Assembly: GCF_014526325.1 (NCBI RefSeq)
Contig: NZ_JACNMJ010000008.1
Location: 62,001 to 126,000 of the forward strand
DNA length: 64,000 nucleotides
Source of the DNA: Psychroserpens algicola
GTDB taxonomy: Bacteria > Bacteroidota > Bacteroidia > Flavobacteriales > Flavobacteriaceae
Reading direction: 5' to 3'
Shown here: positions 28,841 to 38,505 of the stretch, piece by piece
How positions within the stretch are numbered: position 1 is the stretch's first letter
Layout of the letters: every line of letters begins with the position of its first letter
Program-made: the position numbers and the translations under genes
Notes under the pieces: generated by a model
Databases searched by the model: none
What the model was told of the DNA's origin: nothing
The model's input: the letters and a program-made list of their open reading frames with translations, nothing else

Positions 28841-30007
28841 ATGAATTTTAATTTTTTGTCTCCAGTCTCTGATGCCGTTTTAGCTCATAACGAGTTATTG
28901 TCAGAACAAGCACTTGGTAAAAAAATAAAAATTCATTCTTCTCAACTTGGTATTCCAGATTTAGATAAGGTCAAATTAGCAATCATTGGTGTAAAAGAAA
29001 ATCGAAATGATGTCAACTATATGGGTGAAGCCTTAAGCTTTGATACCATTAGAACAGCATTATATTCATTATTTCCAGGAAATTGGCATACCGCAATTGC
29101 CGATTTGGGTGATATTCCTGCAGGTTCATCTATAGAGGATACCTATTATGCTTTACGGACGATAATTTCAGTTTTAATTGAAAAAAAAATCATTCCTATT
29201 ATCATAGGTGGAAGTCAAGATTTAACCTATGCCAATTATCGTGCTTATGATACGATGGCTCCAATGGTTAATATCGTTAATGTAGATAGTAATTTTGATT
29301 TAGGTGATGCATCTGTTGAAATGAAAAACAATAGTTTCCTCGGAAAAATCATTCTCGAACAACCATATAATTTATTTAACTACTCGGCAATTGGATATCA
29401 AACCTATTTTAATTCACAGGAAGAAATTGATTTGATGGAAAAGCTTTATTTTGAAGCTTACCGATTAGGAGATGTCACTCATAATATCAATAAAGTTGAA
29501 CCTGTGATGAGAGATGCTCATATTGTGACTATGGATTTAAAATCTGTCAGAGCAGCTGAGGTAGGTGCAAAGCAAAAGTTTTCGCCAAATGGTTTTAACG
29601 GAAAAGAGATTTGTACAATCTCAAGATATGCAGGTATAAGTAATAAAGTATCCTCTTTTGGGATTTATGAATTTAAATCGACACATGAATTGGATGCGAC
29701 ACCAATGTTGATTTCTCAAATTATATGGTATTTTATTGAAGGTGTTAATTGTCGGATTAACGATGATGATTTTACCAACGATGATCACTATCAAAAGTAT
29801 AATGTATTGATTGAAGATGAAGAACTTATATTCTATAAGAGTATTAAAACCGGGCGATGGTGGATTGAAATACCTTTTTTGCCAAATGTTAATAATAAAT
29901 TAAAAAAGCATACGTTATTACCATGCACGCATGACGATTATATTGAGGCAAGCCAAGGGAAAATACCAGAAAGATGGTATAAAGCTTACAGAAAGAACAG
30001 TTTTTAG
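28841..30007 (+). CDS. Arginase/formimidoylglutamase-fold protein with degraded metal site
   Basis: 388 residues of the ureohydrolase (arginase) superfamily, usually labelled formimidoylglutamase. The three metal-ligand blocks can be located but are altered: GGDHS is GGSQD (123-127, His to Gln126), DAHxD is DSNFD (149-153, His to Asn151), and the SxDxD block is TMDLK (230-234, second Asp to Lys234). Three of six Mn ligands are thus lost, which makes hydrolase activity doubtful. A tail of about 60 residues (from 325) follows the fold. It is 6 nt after topA and 186 nt before gldK, with no histidine-degradation genes nearby. A structural or regulatory role is possible but unproven. Confidence 0.78.
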   Translation: MNFNFLSPVSDAVLAHNELLSEQALGKKIKIHSSQLGIPDLDKVKLAIIGVKENRNDVNYMGEALSFDTIRTALYSLFPGNWHTAIADLGDIPAGSSIEDTYYALRTIISVLIEKKIIPIIIGGSQDLTYANYRAYDTMAPMVNIVNVDSNFDLGDASVEMKNNSFLGKIILEQPYNLFNYSAIGYQTYFNSQEEIDLMEKLYFEAYRLGDVTHNINKVEPVMRDAHIVTMDLKSVRAAEVGAKQKFSPNGFNGKEICTISRYAGISNKVSSFGIYEFKSTHELDATPMLISQIIWYFIEGVNCRINDDDFTNDDHYQKYNVLIEDEELIFYKSIKTGRWWIEIPFLPNVNNKLKKHTLLPCTHDDYIEASQGKIPERWYKAYRKNSF

Positions 30008-30093
30008 CCAATTTGGCTAAAAACATTTAACACTTTTTTAATCGACGAAATGTTAACTTTTTGGGTTTAAGTGCAAAAAAGATGTAAAAAAAA

Positions 30094-30124
30094 TTGTTTT
30101 TTACTAAATATATATATATGTTTA
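30094..30124 (+). promoter_or_regulatory. Candidate promoter of gldKLMN
   Basis: TTG (30094-30096), a 20-nt spacer and TATGTTTA (30117-30124), one mismatch from TAnnTTTG. It is preceded by an alternating TA tract. Predicted leader to gldK is about 65 nt. Confidence 0.5.
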
Positions 30125-30193
30125 CTGCCTTGAAAAAAATCAAGACGGTATTTAATACATAATTACAACTAAATAATTTAACCTCGAGTTTCT

Positions 30194-31564
30194 ATGAATA
30201 TTAAGAAGTTTGCTTTATTAACAGCTGTTTTAGCCCTAATGGTTGGATGTAACTCTGGTGACAGAGGACAACTTGTAGGCGTTAAAGGAAAGAAATGGCA
30301 TCCCGAAAAACCCTATGGTATGGTACTTGTTCCTGGTGGAGCATTTATTATGGGAAAGTCTGATGATGATCTAGCTGGAGTACAAGATGCTCCAACACGT
30401 ACTGTCACAGTAAGAGCCTTTTACATGGACGAAACAGAAATCACCAATAGTGAGTATCGTCAATTTGTAGAATGGGTAAGAGATTCTACGCTTAGAACAA
30501 AATTAGCAATTCTTGCTGATGAAATAGGAGAAACTCCAGGAAACGGAGGTATTGGTGAATTTGCATTTAGTGATGCAGATCCAGAAAATATGTCGGTTTA
30601 CGAAAAATACATGTACAATAATTACAGTGGTCTTGGACCAACTGGTTATGAAGGTAGAAAACTAAACAAGGATGTTGATTTAATTTTCGATACTGCTGAT
30701 TATCCAGATGAATACTACGCTGAAGTTATGGATACCATGTATTTACCAATAGAAGAATCATATAATGGTCAGCGTACTTGGGATGTTGATAAATTTAAAT
30801 TCCAATATACATATATGGACATCAAAAAAGCGGCTAAGGATAGAAGCTTAAGACGTAAAGATGTGCTAGTAACTGAGGAGGTTAAAGTTTACCCTGATAC
30901 AACAGCTTGGATTAGAGATTTTTCTTACTCGTATAACGAACCAATGCACAATGACTATTTCTGGCATGATGCTTATGGCGATTATCCAGTTGTAGGTGTG
31001 TCTTGGAAGCAAGCTAATGCATTTTGTCAATGGAGAACCTTATATCACAATAGCTACAGAAAATCAAAAGGAAGACATTTTGTAAATTCTTATAGATTAC
31101 CTTCGGAAGCAGAATGGGAATATGCTGCGAGAGGTGGTTTGCAAGGAGCGACATTTCCTTGGGGTGGACCATATGCTAAAAATGACAGAGGTTGTTTTAT
31201 GGCAAACTTTAAACCTTTACGTGGAGATTATGCTGCAGATCAAGCATTGTATACTGTAGAAGCAGATGCTTATGAGCCTAATGACTTTAATCTTTACAAC
31301 ATGGCAGGAAATGTTTCAGAATGGGTTCAAGGATCTTATGAAGCATCATCATATGAATATATGGCATCATTTAATCCTACAGTAAATGATCCAGATAACG
31401 AGCGTAAAGTAGTTCGTGGAGGTTCATGGAAAGATGTTGCTTACTTCTTACAAGTGAGTTCAAGGGATTATGAATATGCTGATTCAGCGAGAAGCTATAT
31501 CGGTTTCAGAACTGTACAAGATTACATGGGAACAGAAGTTACTAAAAACGCTGCAACCAACTAA
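30194..31564 (+). CDS. gldK: Gliding/type IX secretion lipoprotein GldK (PorK)
   Basis: Outer-membrane lipoprotein that forms the periplasmic ring of the type IX secretion system with GldN. The 456-residue protein has a lipobox ending at Cys19 (VLALMVGC). The body is a formylglycine-generating-enzyme/sulfatase-modifying-factor fold: VPGGAFIMGKSDDD, YRLPSEAEWEYAARGG, NMAGNVSEWVQG, VVRGGSWKD. In this family the fold serves as a structural part rather than an enzyme. It is first of gldK-gldL-gldM-gldN, in the standard order. Confidence 0.96.
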   Translation: MNIKKFALLTAVLALMVGCNSGDRGQLVGVKGKKWHPEKPYGMVLVPGGAFIMGKSDDDLAGVQDAPTRTVTVRAFYMDETEITNSEYRQFVEWVRDSTLRTKLAILADEIGETPGNGGIGEFAFSDADPENMSVYEKYMYNNYSGLGPTGYEGRKLNKDVDLIFDTADYPDEYYAEVMDTMYLPIEESYNGQRTWDVDKFKFQYTYMDIKKAAKDRSLRRKDVLVTEEVKVYPDTTAWIRDFSYSYNEPMHNDYFWHDAYGDYPVVGVSWKQANAFCQWRTLYHNSYRKSKGRHFVNSYRLPSEAEWEYAARGGLQGATFPWGGPYAKNDRGCFMANFKPLRGDYAADQALYTVEADAYEPNDFNLYNMAGNVSEWVQGSYEASSYEYMASFNPTVNDPDNERKVVRGGSWKDVAYFLQVSSRDYEYADSARSYIGFRTVQDYMGTEVTKNAATN

Positions 31565-31644
31565 ACAATTAAATAATTAACTCAACTAAATAAATATTAA
31601 TCTACTTAAGTTTACTATTGACTTAAAAACTAAAAATTAAAATT

Positions 31645-32280
31645 ATGGCACAGAAAGGAAACATCACAATCACAAACATGGTCTACGGACTAGGAGCAGC
31701 AATCGTAATTGTTGGAGCTTTATTTAAAATTCAACACTGGCCTTTTGGTTCAGAGATTTTAACTGTTGGTATGATTGTAGAAGCCTTAGTATTTACATAT
31801 TCAGCATTTGAAAGACAACAATCTGAACTTGATTGGTCATTAGTATATCCAGAATTAGCTGGAGGAGCATCTTCTGCTAAGAAATTAAAGAAAGAAGAGC
31901 CTAAAGATGCTGAAGGATTATTATCTAAAAAATTAGATAACTTATTAAAAGAAGCTAAAATTGATGGAGAATTAATGGCTAGCTTAGGATCAAGTATCAA
32001 AAACTTTGAAGGTGCTGCAAAAGGAATTAGCCCAACAGTTGATGCTATGGCTGCTCAAAAGAAATACAGCGAAGAAATGTCTTTAGCTGCAGCTCAAATG
32101 GAATCATTAAACAGCCTTTATAAAGTACAAATGGAAAGTGCTAACCGTCAGGCGGCAATTAATGAAGAATCTGTTGCCAATGCAGAAAAGTTAAAAGAGC
32201 AAATGCAATCTTTAGCATCTAACTTATCATCATTAAATGGTGTTTATGGTGGAATGTTATCTGCAATGAACAAAAACTAA
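31645..32280 (+). CDS. gldL: Gliding motor/type IX secretion protein GldL (PorL)
   Basis: Inner-membrane proton-channel subunit of the GldLM rotary motor. The 211-residue protein has two N-terminal membrane helices (MVYGLGAAIVIVGALFKI, ILTVGMIVEALVFTYSAF) and a cytoplasmic coiled-coil region (about 90-205). The segment KIQHWPFGSE between the helices is the family hallmark. It lies between gldK (80 nt) and gldM (52 nt). Confidence 0.96.
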   Translation: MAQKGNITITNMVYGLGAAIVIVGALFKIQHWPFGSEILTVGMIVEALVFTYSAFERQQSELDWSLVYPELAGGASSAKKLKKEEPKDAEGLLSKKLDNLLKEAKIDGELMASLGSSIKNFEGAAKGISPTVDAMAAQKKYSEEMSLAAAQMESLNSLYKVQMESANRQAAINEESVANAEKLKEQMQSLASNLSSLNGVYGGMLSAMNKN

Positions 32281-32332
32281 TTAGTTTTTTGAACTATAAT
32301 TAATATTAATTAACTACTAAAAACTAATTAAC

Positions 32333-33895
32333 ATGGCAGGAGGAAAATTATCTGCAAGGCAGAAAATGATTAACTTAATGTACTTAGTCTTCATTGCAAT
32401 GATGGCTATGAACATGTCGAAAGAAGTATTATCGGCTTTCGGTTTAATGGAAGCTAAGTTCGCAGACTCAAATGAATTAACAGGCGAGCGTAACGAAGCA
32501 TTACTTGCTGATCTCGAAAAGAAATCAACTGAAAAGCCAGAGGAATTTATGGTTCCGGCGGCAAAAGCAAAGCAAGTGAGTTTAGCATCAGCAAAATTCT
32601 ATAACTATATCGAAACTTTAAAAGCAGATCTTCTTAGAGAAGGGAAATATTCTATTGACCCTGAAACAGGAAAATTACCTTTTGAAGCAATGGATAAAAC
32701 AGATATTCTTGATGAAGCTTGGTTTACTGGAGACAGATTAACTAAAAAAGGTGAAGAAGTGATGTCTAAAATTGAAGGTTATAAAACTGAAATTAGAGAT
32801 ATCCTTGGTAAAGATGTTAAAGCTCAAAAAGTTTTAGCAAACTTCGAAAAAACATTTAGCACTGAAAAAGTTGAAAATAAAGACGGGAAGAAAATTGATT
32901 GGTTAGATTACCATTTCCAGGGATTCCCTGCAATTGCATCTTATACTAAATTAACAGCTTTCCAAAATGATGTAGAAGTAACCGAGGCTAATATCATTAA
33001 CTATTACTTAGGTAATGTATTAACCGATGCGGTATCACTTGATAAATACAAAGCAATTATTCTTGCTGATAAATCAGCGTTTTTTGCTGGAGAGAAATTT
33101 CAAGGAAAAGTTGTAATCGGTAAGTATGCTAAAGTGCCTCCTACTGGATTAAGTATTGGAGGGCAATCTATCGACTTAAATGAAGCTATAGATTCTACTG
33201 GTGCTGCACGTTTAGATTTTAACGTTGGTGGTGTTGGTGAGCATGAAATTGACGGAACTTTTACGTTCATGGAAGATGGTAAGCCATTAGAAATTCCAAT
33301 TAAAGGAAACTATGTGGTAGTACCTCGTCCAAATTCAGCTACAATTTCTGCTGATAAAATGAATGTAGTATATCGTGGTGTTGTTAACCCAATGACTATT
33401 TCTTTTGCTGGTGTTCCTGATAATAAGGTTTCAGCTTCTGGAGCTGGACTAAAAAGAGCTTCTGGTATGGGTAAATATAATATGGTTCCTACATCTGGTA
33501 GAGAAGTAACAATTAATGTTACTGCAACATTAGACGATGGTTCTAAAGTAAGTGATAAAGCGGTATTCAGAATTAAAGATATTCCTAAGCCAACAGGGAA
33601 AATTGTTGGACAAAGTGATGGAAAGTTACCAAGAAACAATGTTGAAATTGGTAAAGTTTCTGCTGAATTAGAAGACTTTGATTTCGATTTACCTTTAACA
33701 GTTACTAGCTTTAAATTTAAAGTGCCAGGTCAACCATCTGTAACATGTTCAGGTAACCGACTAAGTGGAGCAGCCAAAGCAGCTTTACGTAAAGCAAAGC
33801 GTGGTGCGACAGTTCAAATTTTTGATATCAAATCAAGAAGTAACGGTCCAGCAATTAAGCCTGCTACACCAGCGGTTATTGAATTAGCAAACTAA
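32333..33895 (+). CDS. gldM: Gliding motor/type IX secretion protein GldM (PorM)
   Basis: Inner-membrane protein with a single N-terminal helix (MINLMYLVFIAMMAMNMSKEVL) and a long periplasmic shaft of stacked domains reaching toward the GldK-GldN ring. Length is 520 residues, as expected. With GldL it forms the proton-driven motor of type IX secretion and gliding. The N-terminal MAGGKLSARQKMINLMYLV is nearly invariant in the family. Confidence 0.96.
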   Translation: MAGGKLSARQKMINLMYLVFIAMMAMNMSKEVLSAFGLMEAKFADSNELTGERNEALLADLEKKSTEKPEEFMVPAAKAKQVSLASAKFYNYIETLKADLLREGKYSIDPETGKLPFEAMDKTDILDEAWFTGDRLTKKGEEVMSKIEGYKTEIRDILGKDVKAQKVLANFEKTFSTEKVENKDGKKIDWLDYHFQGFPAIASYTKLTAFQNDVEVTEANIINYYLGNVLTDAVSLDKYKAIILADKSAFFAGEKFQGKVVIGKYAKVPPTGLSIGGQSIDLNEAIDSTGAARLDFNVGGVGEHEIDGTFTFMEDGKPLEIPIKGNYVVVPRPNSATISADKMNVVYRGVVNPMTISFAGVPDNKVSASGAGLKRASGMGKYNMVPTSGREVTINVTATLDDGSKVSDKAVFRIKDIPKPTGKIVGQSDGKLPRNNVEIGKVSAELEDFDFDLPLTVTSFKFKVPGQPSVTCSGNRLSGAAKAALRKAKRGATVQIFDIKSRSNGPAIKPATPAVIELAN

Positions 33896-33938
33896 TCAAC
33901 TTTATATAGTGATTAACCCAAATTAAAATTAAATTAAG

Positions 33939-34838
33939 ATGAATTATAAATTTTTATTATCAATCATTGCCGCAGTTGGATTTACATCTAGTATGTACGC
34001 TCAGGCAAATCTTTTAAATGCTAAAGCACCAGAAGAAATTGGTGTTAAAACTGAAGCTCAGTTGGCATTAGATAATGACAAGCCTTTAGAATATGGTTAT
34101 GTTGATGATAGAGACATACTGTTTTCTAAAATGACTTGGGAAAAAGTAGTTTTAGACGAACGTGTAAATTTTCCATTATACTTTCCAGTAGATACTAATA
34201 ATATCGGTAAAGAAAGACGCTCACTATATCATACATTGATATCTGCAGTTAAAGATGGACGAATTAAAAATGTTTATAATGATTCTTATTTCACTGAAAA
34301 ACGTTCAATGAAGGAACTTAAAGACATCACAACTAAAACAGATACTTTAGATATTGGTTACGACCAGTTAAATGCTGATGGTTATGTAGATCCTGAATAT
34401 GTTAGAACAAGAAACATTGAAGCATTCGATATTAGTGCTTATCTAATCAAAGGACTTTGGTATTTTGACAAACGTCACGGAGAATTAAAGTATAGAGTAC
34501 TTGGTATAGCTCCTGCTGCACCAGACATTAACTTTATTGATTCTGAAGACGAAGCTAATAAAGTGCCTAATGCTTTATTCTGGGTGTTCTTTCCAGAAGC
34601 AAGACAAGCATTACACGAAGGAAAAGCGTTTAATAATAAAAATAGCGCCATGCCTTTGACTTTTGATCATTTATTAAATTCTAGACGTTTTAATGGATAC
34701 ATGTACAAAGAAGAAAATGTATATGGAGACAGAGAAGTTAAAGAATATATAGCTGATAACGCTTTAATGCAATTGTTAGAATCTGATCGTATCAAAGATA
34801 AGATTCGTAATTTCGAACAAGATATGTGGGCTTACTAA
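33939..34838 (+). CDS. gldN: Gliding/type IX secretion periplasmic protein GldN (PorN)
   Basis: 299 residues with a signal peptide (LLSIIAAVGFTSSMYAQ) and the GldN/PorN domain, which pairs with GldK in the periplasmic ring. Recognisable segments are DDRDILFSKMTWEKVVLDERVNFP, YFDKRHGELKYRVLGIAP and NALFWVFFPEARQ. It closes the operon and is followed 19 nt later by a strong terminator. Confidence 0.95.
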   Translation: MNYKFLLSIIAAVGFTSSMYAQANLLNAKAPEEIGVKTEAQLALDNDKPLEYGYVDDRDILFSKMTWEKVVLDERVNFPLYFPVDTNNIGKERRSLYHTLISAVKDGRIKNVYNDSYFTEKRSMKELKDITTKTDTLDIGYDQLNADGYVDPEYVRTRNIEAFDISAYLIKGLWYFDKRHGELKYRVLGIAPAAPDINFIDSEDEANKVPNALFWVFFPEARQALHEGKAFNNKNSAMPLTFDHLLNSRRFNGYMYKEENVYGDREVKEYIADNALMQLLESDRIKDKIRNFEQDMWAY

Positions 34839-34857
34839 GTTAAACCCAATCCTAATA

Positions 34858-34890
34858 AAAAACGCTCACTAAAACAAGTGAGCGTTTTTA
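34858..34890 (+). terminator. Intrinsic terminator of gldKLMN
   Basis: AACGCTCACT (34861-34870) and AGTGAGCGTT (34877-34886) form a perfect 10-bp stem extended by A-T pairs, with a 6-nt loop and a T run. The next gene starts 21 nt downstream. Confidence 0.92.
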
Positions 34891-34910
34891 TTTGCTTTAC
34901 TTTTACATAT

Positions 34911-35966
34911 ATGACAGATGTTGATTATATTATTGTTGGTTGTGGATTAGCTGGTATTGCTTTTTGTGAGCAATTACGAACTCATCAAAAAAGCTTTGTC
35001 GTATTTGATAACCAATCACAACAGTCGTCTAAAGTAGCAGCAGGATTATATAATCCTGTCATATTAAAACGATTTACACAAGTTTGGAATGCGAAGTCCC
35101 AATTAGAATTAGCTGCTCCAAAATATAAAGCGCTTGAGGCATTGCTCGATGTGAAGTTGGATTGTAAATTGCCTGTCTATAGGAAATTTACGTCTGTAGA
35201 AGAGCAAAATGAATGGTATATCGCTTCTGAAAAACCGGTTTTAAGCGACTTTATGTCTCCTAACATTGTTAGTAATACAAATGCGTTTATTGATGCACAA
35301 TTTGGATTTGGTGAAGTGATGCATTCCGGAAGAGTTAATACAACTCAACTTGTTACATCTTATCGGGATTACCTTCAAAATTGCGATAGATTAATTTCTG
35401 AAGAATTTCAGTTTTTATCATTACAAATTAATTCTGAAACGATTAATTATAAGAAAATCAAAGCTAAGCATGTTGTTTTTGCTGAGGGATTTGGGTTAAC
35501 AAAAAATCCTTTTTTTAAACATTTGCCTTTACAGGGAACAAAAGGGGAAATGCTAACTATAAAAGCTCCAGATTTGAATATTGATTTTATCTTAAAATCA
35601 GCTGTGTTTATAGTGCCTTTAGAAAAAGATTTGTATTGGGTTGGGGCAACCTATGAACACCATGATAAAACATATGAGGTTACTGAATCTGCTAAAGAAG
35701 ACCTTATTAATAAACTAAAACAATTCATCACCTGCGATTTTGAAATTGTAGATCAGGTTGCCGGAATTCGTCCTACTACAAGAGATAGACGACCATTGGT
35801 TGGTTCGCATTCAGAATATAAAAACATACATGTTTTAAACGGCTTAGGAACGCGAGGTGTTATGATCTCTCCGTTTGTGGCAGAACAATTATTTAACTAC
35901 ATCGAAAATGGAAATCCTTTAGATCCTGAAATTGATATTAAAAGATTTGAATCAAAACCATACTAA
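34911..35966 (+). CDS. FAD-dependent oxidoreductase, DAO family
   Basis: 351-residue flavoprotein of the D-amino-acid oxidase/glycine oxidase superfamily. The Rossmann motif YIIVGCGLAGIAFCEQL is at the N-terminus, and the C-terminal flavin-binding segment VAGIRPTTRDRRPLVGSH...GLGTRGVMISPF is typical of the family. The substrate is unknown. ATG 34911 is preferred because the upstream part of the open frame (from 34878) lies inside the gldN terminator. A TACTTTTA -7-like box (34898-34905) nearly touches this ATG, so the transcript may be close to leaderless. Confidence 0.83.
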   Translation: MTDVDYIIVGCGLAGIAFCEQLRTHQKSFVVFDNQSQQSSKVAAGLYNPVILKRFTQVWNAKSQLELAAPKYKALEALLDVKLDCKLPVYRKFTSVEEQNEWYIASEKPVLSDFMSPNIVSNTNAFIDAQFGFGEVMHSGRVNTTQLVTSYRDYLQNCDRLISEEFQFLSLQINSETINYKKIKAKHVVFAEGFGLTKNPFFKHLPLQGTKGEMLTIKAPDLNIDFILKSAVFIVPLEKDLYWVGATYEHHDKTYEVTESAKEDLINKLKQFITCDFEIVDQVAGIRPTTRDRRPLVGSHSEYKNIHVLNGLGTRGVMISPFVAEQLFNYIENGNPLDPEIDIKRFESKPY

Positions 35967-35975
35967 TTATATAGT

Positions 35976-36365
35976 TTATTGATTAGCTTTTTTAACTAAT
36001 GTTTTGTCATAACTCATAAATAAGTTAATCCATATATTTCGCGATAACCTCATGATTATCGGACCAAAAAGAAGCATTGTAAGTACAATAACGATAAATG
36101 ATGTTAGCAATGTAGTTCCTATAAATAAATAACTGATAATAAAAGCAGCAACAGCAAATGCAATACCAACACCGTAACTCACGTACATAGATCCATAGAA
36201 AAAAGATGGCTCCAAACGGTAACGTGTTCCGCAGTGTGAGCAATTATCATTAATTTTTAAAACATCACTCAAAACATATGGGTTTTTGTTTTGATACATT
36301 GATTCTTGATGACATTTAGGACAAGCGCCTGTGAAAATGCTGTAAATTTTTGTGCCTTTTAACAT
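35976..36365 (-). CDS. DUF983 membrane protein with zinc ribbon
   Basis: 129 residues. The N-terminal half holds two Cys-x-x-Cys knuckles (ACPKCHQ at about residue 15, NCSHCGTRY at about 42), likely a zinc ribbon, and the C-terminal half has two membrane helices (YGVGIAFAVAAFIISYLFI, TSFIVIVLTMLLFGPIIM). This architecture fits DUF983, a family of unknown function. It is encoded alone, convergent with the FAD oxidoreductase and divergent from the ABC-F gene. Confidence 0.82.
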   Translation of the reverse strand: MLKGTKIYSIFTGACPKCHQESMYQNKNPYVLSDVLKINDNCSHCGTRYRLEPSFFYGSMYVSYGVGIAFAVAAFIISYLFIGTTLLTSFIVIVLTMLLFGPIIMRLSRNIWINLFMSYDKTLVKKANQ

Positions 36366-36477
36366 GAGTTAAATTTGTTTACTTTTGTTGCTTTTACGGA
36401 TTACAAAATTAATTTTTTTGCGCATACGATTGTAGAAAATTGTACTGTTTATTGCAATTGTAATATTTGAAAAAACT

Positions 36478-38385
36478 ATGCTTAATATACATAATCTTTC
36501 TATCTCATTTCAAGGTGAATATCTATTTGAAGATATCACTTTTAAACTTAGTCCAGGTGATCGTATTGGCTTAATTGGAAAAAATGGCGCTGGAAAATCA
36601 ACGATGCTCAAAATTTTATCTAAAGAATTAGAGCCAGATTCAGGTCAAATTGCTGCTGATAAAAATTTAAGTTTTGGGTTTTTAAAACAAGATATTGATT
36701 TTGTCTTCGGAAGAACAGTTCTAGAAGAATCGTATGAAGCTTTTAGCGAGATTAAAGAACTCGAAGCTAAAATGGAGTTTGTAAATACGCAATTAGCTGA
36801 GCGTACCGATTATGAAACTGAAAGTTATAATCAATTAATGATTGACCTCAATGATATTCAGCACCAATATGAAATCATAGGTGGTTATAACTATCAAGGT
36901 GAAACTGAAAAAATATTACAGGGTCTCGGGTTTAAACGAGAGGACTTCGATAAACTTACAGATACGTTTTCAGGAGGATGGCGAATGCGTATAGAATTGG
37001 CAAAACTGCTTTTGCAAAACAATGATATTTTACTACTCGATGAGCCAACCAACCATCTGGATATTGAATCTATTATTTGGTTAGAAAGTTTTTTAAAAAA
37101 TTATTCGGGAGCAGTTGTTATTGTATCTCACGATAAAATGTTTTTAGATAATGTTACCAACCGTACTATCGAAATTTCTCTCGGAAGGATTTATGATTAT
37201 CCTAAACCGTACTCTAAATTTCTTATTCTGAGAAACGAGATTAAGGCACAACAATTGGCATCACAAAAAAATCAACAGAAGCAAATAGAACAAACCGAAA
37301 AGCTTATTGAAAAGTTTAGAGCCAAAGCAAGTAAAGCCACAATGGCTCAATCACTCATTAAGAAGTTAGATCGCATGGATCGCATTGAAGTTGATGAAGA
37401 TGATAACAGTGTGATGACGCTTAACTTTCCTGTTTCAGTAATTCCTGGAAAAGTGGTTATAGAAGCCGAAAATGTGTCTAAAAGCTATGATGATAATCAA
37501 GTGTTATCTGATGTTAGTTTGATGATTGAACGCGATAGTAAAACAGCATTTGTAGGACAGAACGGACAAGGTAAATCAACGCTGGCAAAGATAATCGTTG
37601 GTGAACTCAAACATAAAGGACAGTTAAAACTCGGTCATAATGTTCAAATAGGATATTTTGCACAAAATCAAGCCGAATACCTTGATGGAAGTAAAACAGT
37701 ACTAGATACAATGATTGATGCTGCAAACGAAACCAATAGAAGTAAGGTTCGTGATATTCTTGGGTCATTTTTATTTAGAGGTGAAGAAGTAGAAAAGTAT
37801 GTACGTGTATTATCAGGAGGTGAACGTAACCGATTAGCTTTAGCAAAGCTCATGCTAAAACCACTTAATGTTTTAGTGATGGATGAGCCGACAAATCACT
37901 TGGATATTAAATCTAAAAACGTGCTAAAAGAAGCTCTGAAAAAGTTTGAAGGGACACTCATTCTCGTGTCTCATGATAGAGATTTTCTTCAAGGGCTTTC
38001 AAATATTGTTTACGAATTTAAAGACCAGAACATAAAAGAATATTTAGGTGATATCGATTATTACCTAGAGCAAAGAAATGTTGAAAATCTTAGAGAAGTT
38101 GAGCGACGTACTGTTATTAAAGAAGAACCAAAGGCCAATAATAAGCAGTCTTACGAAGATCAGAAGAAATTAAAATCCTTAAATAATAAATTAAGCAACA
38201 TTGAGTCAAAAATAAGTCAGCTTGAAAAAGATATCAAGCAAGATGATGTCGAATTGGCTACAAATTATGATGCTACTGTTGCTGATACTACATTTTTTGA
38301 TCGATATCAATCCAAAAAAGAACAATTAAAACAACTCATGGAAGATTGGGAAACCATCCAGTACCAATTAGAGGAGTTGTCTTAA
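36478..38385 (+). CDS. ABC-F family ribosome-associated ATPase
   Basis: 635-residue soluble protein with two ABC ATPase domains: Walker A GKNGAGKST, signature SGGWRMR and Walker B LLLDEPTNHLD in the first; GQNGQGKST, SGGERNR and LVMDEPTNHLD in the second. An interdomain linker of about 80 residues, rich in Gln and Lys, and a C-terminal coiled coil (from about 555) match the Uup/YdiF group of ABC-F translation factors. No membrane domain is present, so it is not a transporter. Which ABC-F subgroup it belongs to cannot be settled by eye. Confidence 0.92.
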   Translation: MLNIHNLSISFQGEYLFEDITFKLSPGDRIGLIGKNGAGKSTMLKILSKELEPDSGQIAADKNLSFGFLKQDIDFVFGRTVLEESYEAFSEIKELEAKMEFVNTQLAERTDYETESYNQLMIDLNDIQHQYEIIGGYNYQGETEKILQGLGFKREDFDKLTDTFSGGWRMRIELAKLLLQNNDILLLDEPTNHLDIESIIWLESFLKNYSGAVVIVSHDKMFLDNVTNRTIEISLGRIYDYPKPYSKFLILRNEIKAQQLASQKNQQKQIEQTEKLIEKFRAKASKATMAQSLIKKLDRMDRIEVDEDDNSVMTLNFPVSVIPGKVVIEAENVSKSYDDNQVLSDVSLMIERDSKTAFVGQNGQGKSTLAKIIVGELKHKGQLKLGHNVQIGYFAQNQAEYLDGSKTVLDTMIDAANETNRSKVRDILGSFLFRGEEVEKYVRVLSGGERNRLALAKLMLKPLNVLVMDEPTNHLDIKSKNVLKEALKKFEGTLILVSHDRDFLQGLSNIVYEFKDQNIKEYLGDIDYYLEQRNVENLREVERRTVIKEEPKANNKQSYEDQKKLKSLNNKLSNIESKISQLEKDIKQDDVELATNYDATVADTTFFDRYQSKKEQLKQLMEDWETIQYQLEELS

Positions 38386-38505
38386 TTTATATTTTGTTTT
38401 AAGTTTTTTTTAACTCCATACCATTTAGTATTTAAATATTTTTGTTCTGCATTAACTTAAGTTTCAAAGAGAAAACTAAAGTAATGCCTAACCATCTTTA
38501 TACTT

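Noticed and set aside
30001-30024. Inverted repeat TTTTTAGCC...GGCTAAAAA overlapping the stop of the arginase-fold gene
   Set aside because: T run precedes and A run follows the stem, so it lacks the T tract needed for a plus-strand intrinsic terminator; no gene on the minus strand would use it.
30108-30119. Alternating TA tract before gldK
   Set aside because: A short low-complexity AT tract near a promoter in AT-rich DNA; not a repeat of interest by itself.
30194-31564. GldK as an active formylglycine-generating enzyme
   Set aside because: The fold matches, but position and length are those of the structural T9SS lipoprotein; enzymatic function is not supported.
34878-34910. Upstream start for the FAD oxidoreductase
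   Set aside because: It lies inside the gldKLMN terminator stem, so it would not be transcribed from a plausible promoter.
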